In this document: in pieces, positions 41,888 to 50,383 of the stretch
Numbering within the stretch: the first letter of the stretch is position 1
Layout: each line of letters starts with the position of its first letter
Assembly (NCBI GenBank): GCA_028290305.1
Contig: JAQGKC010000093.1
Location: 1-60,372 of the forward strand
From: Bradyrhizobium sp.
GTDB lineage: Bacteria; Pseudomonadota; Alphaproteobacteria; Rhizobiales; Xanthobacteraceae
DNA length: 60,372 nucleotides
Reading direction: 5' to 3'
The notes under the pieces: model-generated
What the model was told of the DNA's origin: nothing
The model's database searches: none
The model's input: only the letters and a program-made list of their open reading frames with translations
Made by a program: the position numbers and the translations under genes

Positions 41888-43327
41888 ATGCTACACGTAC
41901 CCAATTCCAGCTACTTTGAATCCCTGCGGGATCTTCTCTCCCATCTGGAAAAAATCGGAAAACTCCAGAGAATTACCAAACCGGTCGACAAGGACTGGGA
42001 AATCGCATGCATCACGCGCCAGGTGATGTACCAGCGGCCGGAGCAGCGGTACGCGCTGTTGTTTGAGAATATCTCCGGCTTCGACACGCCCGTCGCCACC
42101 AATACGCTGGGAGCATCCCGCGATATCTACGCGACCGCGCTCAGTGTTCCCTATATCGAGGGTCGCATCGACAAGGATGCCATGCGCGCCAAGTGGACGC
42201 GCGCGCTCAGCGCTCCGATTGCGCCGGTCGTCGTCAAGACCGGCCCCTGCAAGGAAAACATCATGCGGGGCAAAGATATCAATCTGCTCAAGTTCCCGAT
42301 TCCGACATGGACGCCGGGACAAGACGCCGGCGCCTATCTCTCCGCGGGCGCGGTGATCCAGAAGGATCCCGAGACCGGAATTCAGAATGCCGGCGTCTAT
42401 CGCGGCATGATCAAGGGACCGAACAGAATCGGCATCTTGGTTCAGCCAGCCAAGCACTCCGGCGTGATCATGCAAAAATACGAGGCCGCCAACGAGCCGA
42501 TGCCCATCGCGATCGCGATCGGTTCGCCGCCCTATCTTGGAATGACCTCGGTCGGCCGTGTTCCCTATGGCGTTGACGAGATGGCGGTGGCCGGCGGCCT
42601 CGGGGGCCAACCCATGGAGGTCGTCAAATGCGAGACGGTGGACCTGATGGTGCCGGCGCACGCCGAAATGATTATCGAGGGAATTGTGCAGCCTCACTTC
42701 CGCGAACAGGAAGGACCGTTCGGAGAATTTTACGGCCACATGGGCCCGGTCGCGCAATCGCCCGTCATCGAAGTGACGGCCATTACCTATCGCAACGGCA
42801 CCATCCATCAGGGTTTCCAGGAGCAGATGCCGCCGAGCGAAGGTAGCTGCATCAAGGATATCGCGATGGAGTCGATCCTGCTCACCGGTCTGCGGCAATG
42901 CGGAATTCCCGGCGTCCTTGACGTCCATGTTCATCCGATGTCGTGCCAGTCGCATGTTGTTGTGAAGATCAAGCCGCAGTTTCCGTCGCACGCAAAGGCG
43001 GTTTATTCGGGCTGCTGGGCGGTTTATCCGAACCGCGCCAAGCAGGTCATTGTCGTCGAGGACGACTGCGACATTTACAGCGATGACGATGTGGCCTGGC
43101 ATGTCGCCACACGCGTCCAGCCGGATCGCGACTATACGATTCTGGAAAAGGGCACCGGCCTTCCGCTCGATCCATCGATGCCCAAGGAGCAGGCCATCTA
43201 CAGCGGCAAAGTCGGTATCGACGCAACCCGCAAACATGCCTATCCGCCGCGCTCGATGCCGCCGCGGCAGTTGATGCAAACCGTGGAAGATCAATGGGCA
43301 GGATACGGTCTGCCGCCTCTGCTCTGA
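41888..43327 (+). CDS. UbiD-family prenylated-FMN-dependent (de)carboxylase
   Basis: 479 residues, a normal UbiD length. prFMN/metal-binding NAGVYR near residue 167 and the catalytic-loop EQEGPFGEFYGHMG near 275 carry the conserved Arg and Glu residues. The final domain ends in DQWAGYGLPPLL. UbiD enzymes reversibly decarboxylate aromatic or unsaturated acids. Because a dedicated UbiX is encoded three genes downstream and ring-attacking enzymes surround it, this is probably a catabolic member (hydroxybenzoate, phthalate or heteroaromatic type) rather than the ubiquinone-pathway enzyme. First gene of the ubiD-FMO-tctC-ubiX operon. The ribosome-binding site GAGGA is rather far (about 11 bases). 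Confidence 0.93.
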   Translation: MLHVPNSSYFESLRDLLSHLEKIGKLQRITKPVDKDWEIACITRQVMYQRPEQRYALLFENISGFDTPVATNTLGASRDIYATALSVPYIEGRIDKDAMRAKWTRALSAPIAPVVVKTGPCKENIMRGKDINLLKFPIPTWTPGQDAGAYLSAGAVIQKDPETGIQNAGVYRGMIKGPNRIGILVQPAKHSGVIMQKYEAANEPMPIAIAIGSPPYLGMTSVGRVPYGVDEMAVAGGLGGQPMEVVKCETVDLMVPAHAEMIIEGIVQPHFREQEGPFGEFYGHMGPVAQSPVIEVTAITYRNGTIHQGFQEQMPPSEGSCIKDIAMESILLTGLRQCGIPGVLDVHVHPMSCQSHVVVKIKPQFPSHAKAVYSGCWAVYPNRAKQVIVVEDDCDIYSDDDVAWHVATRVQPDRDYTILEKGTGLPLDPSMPKEQAIYSGKVGIDATRKHAYPPRSMPPRQLMQTVEDQWAGYGLPPLL

Positions 43328-43464
43328 ACGGGTTTCACGAACGGTCAGGACGAAACCGAAAGGCAAAACCCCGCTTCCGCAACACGCCTAAACGAGACGA
43401 CCAGCGAAGAGTCCGGTCCGGCGAGGCCGCATCGGACTCCAAGCTTGGCAGGAGCAAGAACGGT

Positions 43465-44673
43465 ATGAAAGCGAGCGACAAGGTCATCATTGTTGGCGGC
43501 GGTCCTGTCGGCCTTCTCTGCGCTCTCAATCTCGCCGCGCACGATATTCCCGTACTGGTGCTGGAGTCGTATTCAGGTCTTTTCATGGATCTGCGCGCCG
43601 GCTCGTTCCATCCGCCAACGCTTGAACTTCTTGAACCGCTTGGCCTCACCTCCAAATTGCTTGAAATCGGCATTCCGGTTCGAAAATGGCAACTTCGAGA
43701 CCGCGAGAAAGGGGTCATCGGCACGTTCGAGCTGGCTCTGCTCGGCGACGAGACACCGTATCCATTCAGGCTTCATCTCGAGCAGCACCGGTTTACGCCG
43801 ATTGTGCTCGACGAACTTCGCAAATTCGCAAACGTTGAAGTTCGCTTCTCATGTCATGTCGAGAACATCGCTCAATCCGCGGATGGCGTGCATGTGACCG
43901 CGCAAACGCCTGATGGACCCGAGATATTCGAGGGGACCTGGGTGGTTGGCGCCGATGGCGGTGGGAGCATCGTTCGTAGATGCGCGGGAATTGAATTCGA
44001 GGGTTTTACGTTTCCCGAACGCTTCGCGCTCATCAGCACCACCTACGATCTCGGCCAGCACGGTTTCACCGACACGGCCTACATTTCCCACCCTGTCGAA
44101 TGGTGCGCAGTCTTCCGCCTGCCGGACCGCGGGCCGCCCGGGCTGTGGCGCTTCCTTTACGGCTGCGATCCCGACGACACAGAAGACGACGCGCTGTCGT
44201 CTGCGAGGATCGAAAAACGCCTGCAATCGGTACAGCCGAAGCCCACTCCCTACGACATCGTTCATCGCACGATTTATCGGGTCCATCAGCGCGTAGCCAC
44301 GACATTTCGCGATGGCCGCGTCATGATTGCCGGTGACGCGGCGCATCTCAACAATCCCATCGGGGGCTTCGGCCTCAATTGCGGATTGCAGGATGCCATG
44401 AACCTGACTGACAAGCTCATCCGCGTCTGCCGCGACAAGGCGCCGACCGACCTGCTCGATCTTTACGTGCGGCAACGGCGCACGGCGAACATCGAATACA
44501 TCCAGGACGCGTCGATCCGCAACAAGCGCCTGCTGGAGGAGACCGACGAAAACATCAGGCTTGCCCGGCTCGACGATATGCGGCGCGCATCGACCGATCC
44601 GGTTCGGGCCAAGGCCGTGCTGATGCGTTCGTCGATGATCGACAGCATGCGGCGCGCGAATTCGATTGTTTGA
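43465..44673 (+). CDS. Class A FAD-dependent aromatic hydroxylase
   Basis: 402 residues from ATG 43465 (AGGAG about ten bases upstream). GxGxxG FAD fold VIIVGGGPVGLLCALNLA, the DG motif VVGADGGGSIVRR near residue 160, and the GD motif MIAGDAAHLNNPIGGFGLNCGLQDAMNL near 290: the p-hydroxybenzoate-hydroxylase family. It would add a hydroxyl group to a phenolic ring using NAD(P)H and O2, either before or after UbiD decarboxylation. Between ubiD and tctC in the same operon. Confidence 0.92.
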   Translation: MKASDKVIIVGGGPVGLLCALNLAAHDIPVLVLESYSGLFMDLRAGSFHPPTLELLEPLGLTSKLLEIGIPVRKWQLRDREKGVIGTFELALLGDETPYPFRLHLEQHRFTPIVLDELRKFANVEVRFSCHVENIAQSADGVHVTAQTPDGPEIFEGTWVVGADGGGSIVRRCAGIEFEGFTFPERFALISTTYDLGQHGFTDTAYISHPVEWCAVFRLPDRGPPGLWRFLYGCDPDDTEDDALSSARIEKRLQSVQPKPTPYDIVHRTIYRVHQRVATTFRDGRVMIAGDAAHLNNPIGGFGLNCGLQDAMNLTDKLIRVCRDKAPTDLLDLYVRQRRTANIEYIQDASIRNKRLLEETDENIRLARLDDMRRASTDPVRAKAVLMRSSMIDSMRRANSIV

Positions 44674-44743
44674 GATCAAGAAACGAGACGTCGGGAGAGG
44701 CGGTCTGGAGGCATTCTGCACCTCGCAACAGGGTAATTAGGCC

Positions 44744-45703
44744 ATGAGAATAATCCGATCGCTGTTTTTCGCCGTGGCGCTCGTCGCCAGTTCCTCGGCC
44801 TACGCGCAAACCTATCCGGTCAGGCCGGTCACCATGATTATCCCGTTTCCGGCCGGCGGGCGGACCGACGTGATCGGACGTATTTTCGCGCAGAGCCTGC
44901 AAGAAGCGCTCGGCAAACCGATCGCAGTGATCAACAAGCCCGGCGCGAGCAGCGTGTTGGGATCCAATGAGGTCGCCGGCGCCGCCGCCGACGGCTATAC
45001 GCTGGGTTTCTTCTCGACGGCCGTCGTGACCGCTCAATACACGGTCCCAACCCCTCTTTCACTGCAGAGTTTCGACCTGGTCGCGATCGTCAACGCCGAT
45101 CCCGCGGCTCTCGCCGTGGCCCAGGGGGCTCCCTGGAAAACACTTCGCGATCTGGTCGCCGATGCGAAAACCAAGCCGGGGATGCTTCGCCTCGGCATGA
45201 TTCCGGGCGCATCGTCGCAGATATTCGCCGCGGGCTTTACCCGCGCGGCCGGCGTGGATCTTATAAGCGTACCGTTCAAGGGCGACACCGACGGCGCGAT
45301 TGCACTGGCGGGCAACAACATCGACGTCCATTTCGCGGTGCCGGTCGCGTACAAGAGCCTGGTGGAAAGCAAAAAATTGCGGATCCTGGCCGTCGCTGCC
45401 GATGCGCGCTCGCCGGTTTACGGCAATATCCCGACCTTCAAGGACAATGGCGTCGATCTCTCCATCGGCGCATTTCACGGTGTTTTTGTGCCCGCCGGCA
45501 CACCCGCCGCGGTCCGACAGAAAATCAGCGATGCGCTGAAATCCGCGGTGGAAAATCCCGAACTCAAGCAGCGGATGAGTGATGCAGGCGCCGCGATCGT
45601 CTTTCTTCAGGGCGACGAGGCCAAATCATATCTCGCCAGACAGGACGATACGTACCGCAACATCATCGAGGCACTCGGTTTGCACGTCGAGGCGAAACGC
45701 TAG
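44744..45703 (+). CDS. TctC/Bug-family periplasmic carboxylate-binding protein
   Basis: 319 residues with a signal peptide (MRIIRSLFFAVALVASSSAYA). The mature start QTYPVRPVTMIIPFPAGGRTDVIGR is the Bug signature; later PGASSVLGSNEVAGAAADGYTLG and VPVAYKSLVESKKLRILAVAA. It captures a carboxylate for TctAB. Terephthalate- and other aromatic-acid-binding members exist. Encoded between the hydroxylase and ubiX, which links this transporter directly to the UbiD pathway. Confidence 0.92.
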   Translation: MRIIRSLFFAVALVASSSAYAQTYPVRPVTMIIPFPAGGRTDVIGRIFAQSLQEALGKPIAVINKPGASSVLGSNEVAGAAADGYTLGFFSTAVVTAQYTVPTPLSLQSFDLVAIVNADPAALAVAQGAPWKTLRDLVADAKTKPGMLRLGMIPGASSQIFAAGFTRAAGVDLISVPFKGDTDGAIALAGNNIDVHFAVPVAYKSLVESKKLRILAVAADARSPVYGNIPTFKDNGVDLSIGAFHGVFVPAGTPAAVRQKISDALKSAVENPELKQRMSDAGAAIVFLQGDEAKSYLARQDDTYRNIIEALGLHVEAKR

Positions 45704-45751
45704 AGCCGACGGCACCCACGTCTCTCTACACTTTTATGGAAACCAAAACAG

Positions 45752-46396
45752 ATGGCCATTTCCGACACACGTCGCATCATCGTTGGCATCAGCGGAGCGT
45801 CCGGCATCATCTACGGGATCAGGACGCTCGAAGTCCTTCATCAGCTCGGTTATGAGACCCATCTGATCATGACCAAGTCCGCGCAAATCACGATGGCGCA
45901 CGAAACCAGCATGAAAGTCGCGGCGCTCGAGAGGCTTGCAAGCGTCATGTATCGCATCGACGACATCGGTGCCGCGATCTCCAGCGGCTCGTTCAAGACG
46001 ATGGGAATGATCGTGGCGCCTTGCTCGATCCGGACGATGTCGGAAATCTCGACCGGAATCACGTCGAGCCTGCTCACCCGCGCCGCCGACGTCGTGCTCA
46101 AGGAACGACGACGGCTTCTGCTGCTCACTCGGGAGACACCGCTGCATCTCGGCCATTTGCGGAGCATGACGCAGCTTGCGGAAATGGGCGGGATCATCAT
46201 GCCGCCGGTTCCCGCGTTCTATGCGAAGCCACAGACGATCGACGATATGGTCAACCACACTGTCGGCCGGGCACTCGACCTGTTCGACATCGACAGCAAG
46301 CTCGTAAAGCGTTGGGGTGAGCCGCAGGCTGCCACCGGCAAACAGGATGACCACCAGCGCGGTCAGGCGGTCATCGCGACGATCGTGGGCCGCTGA
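45752..46396 (+). CDS. ubiX: UbiX-family flavin prenyltransferase
   Basis: 214 residues. IIVGISGASGIIYGIR binds the phosphate/FMN near residue 10; the SSGSFKTMGMIVAPCSIRTMSEI segment and LKERRRLLLLTRETPLHLGHL are the UbiX/Pad1 signatures. It makes the prenylated FMN that UbiD needs. The C-terminus is about 15 residues longer than most UbiX proteins. Last gene of the operon; its presence supports an active, locally supplied UbiD. Confidence 0.93.
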   Translation: MAISDTRRIIVGISGASGIIYGIRTLEVLHQLGYETHLIMTKSAQITMAHETSMKVAALERLASVMYRIDDIGAAISSGSFKTMGMIVAPCSIRTMSEISTGITSSLLTRAADVVLKERRRLLLLTRETPLHLGHLRSMTQLAEMGGIIMPPVPAFYAKPQTIDDMVNHTVGRALDLFDIDSKLVKRWGEPQAATGKQDDHQRGQAVIATIVGR

Positions 46397-46508
46397 TCCA
46401 GCATGAATGCCCGAATAGCATTCGCGATCGGCCGACCTATCGACGCTACAAACTCCGCGTGCGCCATGCAGGCCTGTCAGGGTTAGGATAGCGACGTTCT
46501 GCACCGCT

Positions 46509-47246
46509 TCAGCGCGCCGCCAGCGGCAGGCCAGCCATCACGATCGACGACAGGTTGGCGTTCAATCGAGAGGCCGCAGCATGGAACGCCGGCAGCTTCG
46601 GCAGAACGCGCTGTTCAAGGCGGGACGCTTCTTCGGCACCCAGGGCCTGATCGAGGCTCGCTTTATATTCGGGAATTTGTTGCCACTCGGACACCGTCGC
46701 TGCGGTAATTTCGCAGTGATACTGAAAACCATAGGCGTGACGGCCCCACCGAATGGCCTGCACGGGACACGCCTCGTTTGCCGCGAGAACAACAGCCCCG
46801 TCCGGCAGCCTGGAAATCTCCGCGCCGTGCCACTGAAAAGTTTCGATCTTCGACGGGAATCCAGCGAGCAGCCGATCCTGTTGACCGGCGGACGTCAACT
46901 CGACATCCGCCAGACCAACCTCGGGCCGCGTCATGAGATTGACCTCGCCACCGAGGGCCGCCGCAAGAAGCTGATGCCCGAGGCACACGCCTAAAAAGGG
47001 CTTGCCGAGATCCTCCACCCAACGGCGAATCGCATTCTTCTCAAGCCTGAGCCAGGGATGGATATCCTCCTGCCACACGTCCATCGGTCCGCCCATGACC
47101 ACCATCAGGTCGAATTCGTTCAGCGACGGAATCAGCTCGCCTGCATCTAGTTCCACCGCCTTCCATTCGTCGTGGTTCGCGGTCCAGAACTCTCGAAAGA
47201 CGCCGGGATGTTCAACAGAGACGTGTTGCAAGACCAAAATACGCAT
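46509..47246 (-). CDS. Class I glutamine amidotransferase-like protein
   Basis: 245 residues from ATG 47246 (GGAG upstream). Nucleophile Cys in GVCLGHQLLA near residue 82, catalytic His and Glu in GFQYHCEIT near 172, and VVMGGPMDVW as the oxyanion region. It resembles GuaA-type or gamma-glutamyl-hydrolase-like GATase domains without a synthetase partner. Such stand-alone proteins include hydrolases of gamma-glutamyl compounds. Convergent with ubiX; a single gene, so the link to either neighbouring pathway is uncertain. Confidence 0.85.
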   Translation of the reverse strand: MRILVLQHVSVEHPGVFREFWTANHDEWKAVELDAGELIPSLNEFDLMVVMGGPMDVWQEDIHPWLRLEKNAIRRWVEDLGKPFLGVCLGHQLLAAALGGEVNLMTRPEVGLADVELTSAGQQDRLLAGFPSKIETFQWHGAEISRLPDGAVVLAANEACPVQAIRWGRHAYGFQYHCEITAATVSEWQQIPEYKASLDQALGAEEASRLEQRVLPKLPAFHAAASRLNANLSSIVMAGLPLAAR

Positions 47247-47333
47247 CGCGCTCCGCCCTTCCTCTTCCATGTGTGTGCTGCTGCAGCCGGCAGCCACCCA
47301 TTCTAACAGCTAAAGTAGAAAGAGGAACGATTT

Positions 47334-47486
47334 GTGGTCAGACCCATTTTGCTCGGTGCCAAATCCCGCATGACTGCGCTGCGTGACAACGAGGCCGAGC
47401 AAGTCGGCTTCTGTTTCGGCAAATACCGGCAACTCGCCAGTATCGGCACACCTCATAAGCCGCCGAGCGAAATTTACGGCTGGTAA
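47334..47486 (+). CDS. Possible small protein (50 residues)
   Basis: GTG 47334 is preceded by AGAGGAACG, a good ribosome-binding site. The product contains MTALRDNEAEQVGFCFGKYR and ends PSEIYGW, soluble and of normal composition for this genome. No family recognised; could also be the 3' remnant of a longer gene. It is followed by a terminator-like hairpin, which supports expression in this direction. Confidence 0.35.
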   Translation: MVRPILLGAKSRMTALRDNEAEQVGFCFGKYRQLASIGTPHKPPSEIYGW

Positions 47487-47515
47487 TGGAATGGCGTGAC
47501 CGACTCAGGCAGGCG

Positions 47516-47572
47516 GGTCGGCAGGGTTTTAGCCCCTTGAGTATTCTGCCGATTCCGCCTGCCGACCTTTTT
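47516..47572 (+). terminator. Terminator-like hairpin
   Basis: GGTCGGCAGG at 47516-47525 pairs with CCTGCCGACC at 47558-47567 (32-base loop), followed by TTTTTG. It fits the end of the small reading frame upstream. The long loop lowers confidence. Confidence 0.4.
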
Positions 47573-47613
47573 GAAGATTGCTAAAATGTTCCGCCGATAT
47601 GAATAAGCTCTGC

Positions 47614-49272
47614 TTATTCAGCAGGCGCTGCGAGTGGCATTTCCGGATGCGCAACCGAGGCGCCGGTCGCACCGAGTTTCTCAACGGCGAGAAATCCGAT
47701 GGCTACGACAGCGTAGGCCAACGCAACGCCTGGCGTGACACCCAACCCGCCGCCGATGCCGACGGCTTCGCCGTGCATGAAGCCGAAATAGGTCATCACG
47801 GCGCCCGCGAATGCGAAGGCGGAAGCTTTCATAAAGTCACGCTCGATGACAAAGACGCCGATCGCGCCGAGTATCAGGCCGGCGAGGATCGAACCGCCGC
47901 CCATGACTTCCAGGCCATGGTACAGCACGCCTTGTTGGGGCAGCGCGGCGATTGCTGCGGACTTGACTTCCCCGACCTTGTCACCCGCGAGGCCTCCAAC
48001 CTTCTGGGCCGCGTCGAGGGTCGACCCAAGCATGGTGTCGATCTGCAGCTTGGCCCACGCGGCAAGATGCGGCGTCAGGGCTAGCACGATCGCCGGCGCA
48101 TGTTTGATCGGCGTGGTCTGGAACGCCTGCGCGCCGATCAGCATGCCGATGTACAGCAGGATCGGGGAAATCGCGACCACCGGCACCAGTGCCAGCAGCA
48201 CCGAGATGATGCCGAACCAGGCCAGCACGACCACCATGATTCCGGTCGCGGCCGAGTAACCGATCCGGCCGCCCATCGCCTTCCATCCGGGATGGCCGAT
48301 GTAAACCGCGTTGATGAAGGGATTGCCCATCAGGCAACCGATCAGGCTGACGACGCCGTCGGCTGTCAATACGCGGGTGGTCGGATATTCATCGCCCGCG
48401 GCCTCAGCGCTTTCGACGTTGTCCATCGCCTCGACGAGATCGTAAATGCCGAACGGGATCGCCGTCACCAGAATGACGCCGAGGAATTCGAAACCCGAAA
48501 AGACCTGACCTATCGCAGGCAACGGCACCGAGAACCCGAAGCTCGCGAACGCATCACCCACGCCCTTGACGCTCAACCCGCCGAGCCCAAGACCGAACAG
48601 GTTCGAGCCCCACGCGATGACCATGCCGACCGCGATGGCAACGAGCCCCGCCGGGATTCCCTTGGGATATTTCACCCCGCCGAACCAGCTCACCAGAATG
48701 ATGGCGAAGCAGACCAGACCGATCTGTGGCGTCATGTACATTTCGAGCGCCGGCCGCATCGAGATGAAGGTGACGGAGACGCCGGCGAGCGTGCCGAGCA
48801 GCGCCGCGCGCGGCGTAATCTTTCGAATGTACGGCGCGATGAAGCCGCCGATCATGAGAATAAAACTCTGGAAGAATACCCAGACGAGGCCGGCGGACCA
48901 GCCCTTCATCGGATCGCCGGTCTTGATCGTGACCGGCAGCATGATCACGAAGGTGACGATGAACATATGCGGCACGCTGACACCGGAAGGTAGCGCGCAG
49001 ACGTCGGTGCGGCCGGTTTTCTGCGCCAGCCGATAGGCCAGCCATGCATAGTAGAATGTGGAAAGGCACATCATCAGGCCGAGTGCCGGCAGGATGCGGC
49101 CGAACACCAGCGTATCCGGCATCTTCAGAACGAAACGCAGCAACCCCGTGAGCACCAACATGTTGACCAGAATGTTGGTCCCGAAACCAAAGAAGGCGTT
49201 CCAGTCACCCGGCGTCCACAATACCGGCTTGAAATCGGACTTGCCGGCTGTCCCTGTCACGCTCGCGCTCAT
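47614..49272 (-). CDS. NCS2-family (xanthine/uracil, AzgA-like) permease
   Basis: 552 residues with ~12-14 helices, ATG 49272 with AGGAG upstream. The substrate-site regions are recognisable: FGFGTNILVNMLVLTG at the N-terminus, AIPFGIYDLVEAMDNVESAEAAGDE (helix 8 region, acidic residue) and NPFINAVYIGHPGWKAMGGR (helix 10 region). Predicted proton-coupled uptake of a purine or related nitrogen-rich heterocycle. It follows the cysteine hydrolase gene by 16 bases in the same direction, so they form an operon. Confidence 0.85.
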   Translation of the reverse strand: MSASVTGTAGKSDFKPVLWTPGDWNAFFGFGTNILVNMLVLTGLLRFVLKMPDTLVFGRILPALGLMMCLSTFYYAWLAYRLAQKTGRTDVCALPSGVSVPHMFIVTFVIMLPVTIKTGDPMKGWSAGLVWVFFQSFILMIGGFIAPYIRKITPRAALLGTLAGVSVTFISMRPALEMYMTPQIGLVCFAIILVSWFGGVKYPKGIPAGLVAIAVGMVIAWGSNLFGLGLGGLSVKGVGDAFASFGFSVPLPAIGQVFSGFEFLGVILVTAIPFGIYDLVEAMDNVESAEAAGDEYPTTRVLTADGVVSLIGCLMGNPFINAVYIGHPGWKAMGGRIGYSAATGIMVVVLAWFGIISVLLALVPVVAISPILLYIGMLIGAQAFQTTPIKHAPAIVLALTPHLAAWAKLQIDTMLGSTLDAAQKVGGLAGDKVGEVKSAAIAALPQQGVLYHGLEVMGGGSILAGLILGAIGVFVIERDFMKASAFAFAGAVMTYFGFMHGEAVGIGGGLGVTPGVALAYAVVAIGFLAVEKLGATGASVAHPEMPLAAPAE

Positions 49273-49288
49273 CTGATGCTCCTGCTGT

Positions 49289-49990
49289 CTAAATGTTTGA
49301 AGTCTCCAGTGTCATTGCCTTGAGAACCGCGGCGGAGTCGCTGACCCAGCCGAAGATGCCACCCTGGGCCTTGATCATCTTGAGGCCCATCTCGTGGAAT
49401 TCAGGGAAATAGGATGCGCAGCCATCGGACAACACGACGCAGCGATAGCCGCGGTCGTTGGCCTCGCGCACGGTGGTATTGACGCAGACTTCGGTGGTCA
49501 CGCCGCACACCAGCAAATTCTCGATGCCGTATTTCTGCAGGATATCGCCGAGTTCGGTCGCGTAGAACGCGCCTTTGCCAGGCTTGTCGATGACGATTTC
49601 GCTGTCGAGCGGGTATAGCGCGGGAATGATATCGTGGCCGGCTTCGCCGCGGATCAGGATCCGTCCCATCGGACCGGGATCGCCGATGCGCAGGCTCGGC
49701 GCGCCGCGCTCGATCTTCGCCGGTGGAGCGTCGGACAGATCAGGCAAGTGCCCTTCGCGGGTGTGCACGACGAGCATTCCGTTCGCGCGGGCGGCGTCCA
49801 GCACCGCTGCGATCGGCTTCACCGCGCGTGCAAGCTGCGAGACATCATTACCGAGCGTTTCGCCGAAGCCGCCGGGCTCCATGAAATCGCGCTGCATGTC
49901 GATGATAACAAGTGCTGTTGCCGCCCAGTCGAGATTGATCGGCTCCGGCTCCGCGGCGACCGTGCCACTGGATAAATTTGAGTTCGCCAT
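49289..49990 (-). CDS. Isochorismatase-like cysteine hydrolase (biuret/ureidoacrylate amidohydrolase type)
   Basis: 233 residues. Catalytic triad Asp in VIIDMQRDF, Lys in [14 protein letters not shown] and Cys in [16 protein letters not shown]. The [16 protein letters not shown] stretch after DMQRDF resembles biuret hydrolases of rhizobia and RutB. It would release ammonia from a small amide such as biuret or ureidoacrylate. ATG 49990 was chosen because MANSNLSSG matches a normal N-terminus; the frame is open 16 codons further. Co-transcribed with the permease; divergent from formamidase. Confidence 0.85.
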   Translation of the reverse strand: MANSNLSSGTVAAEPEPINLDWAATALVIIDMQRDFMEPGGFGETLGNDVSQLARAVKPIAAVLDAARANGMLVVHTREGHLPDLSDAPPAKIERGAPSLRIGDPGPMGRILIRGEAGHDIIPALYPLDSEIVIDKPGKGAFYATELGDILQKYGIENLLVCGVTTEVCVNTTVREANDRGYRCVVLSDGCASYFPEFHEMGLKMIKAQGGIFGWVSDSAAVLKAMTLETSNI

Positions 49991-50383
49991 GATCTGCGCG
50001 CCCCCGAGCGAGAGAACTCCCGGAAACGAACTAAGCAAAGCCTATGCCATTGTGTACAATGCCGTCGGGCATCGGTGTGTTTGAGAATCTTTCGTATTTT
50101 CAGCTAGTTGAATTTCAAACCCGCGTTTGCTTATTCTCGATGCGGAGCTTTTGCGACGTGCATTTGCTTATTCGTTGAGCGTTCGGCGAGCTGCATCCGA
50201 TCATTCTCGGCGAGGTCGTCTGCGCGCATTATCATCGCGACGTCATCGACGTGGATCGCTTGCGGATAGACCTGGCGAAACTGGACACCGCCTAAAAATA
50301 ATCTTTTGCTATCCGCAAAAATCGAGTTTGTTGGCTTTCGGTATTCGCGCGGCGACCTGCCGCCACACGTATAGGAGCTGGAC
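49991..50383. other. Divergent promoter region between the hydrolase-permease operon and formamidase
   Basis: 393 bases without a gene. It contains the CATTGT-GT-ACAATG palindrome at 50048-50061 (listed separately) about 58 bases upstream of the hydrolase gene. I could not assign promoter hexamers with confidence. Confidence 0.4.
50048..50061. promoter_or_regulatory. GntR/FCD-type operator candidate
   Basis: CATTGT-GT-ACAATG, a perfect six-base inverted repeat closely resembling the ATTGTATACAAT operator form of FCD/VanR-type GntR regulators. It lies 58-71 bases upstream of the cysteine hydrolase start. Different from the TGTTTCATTTC boxes of the catabolic island, so probably a different regulator. 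Confidence 0.5.

Noticed and set aside
46405..46423. GAATGC-N7-GCATTC inverted repeat after ubiX
   Set aside because: Only six-base arms and no T tract on either side; too weak for a terminator between the convergent genes.
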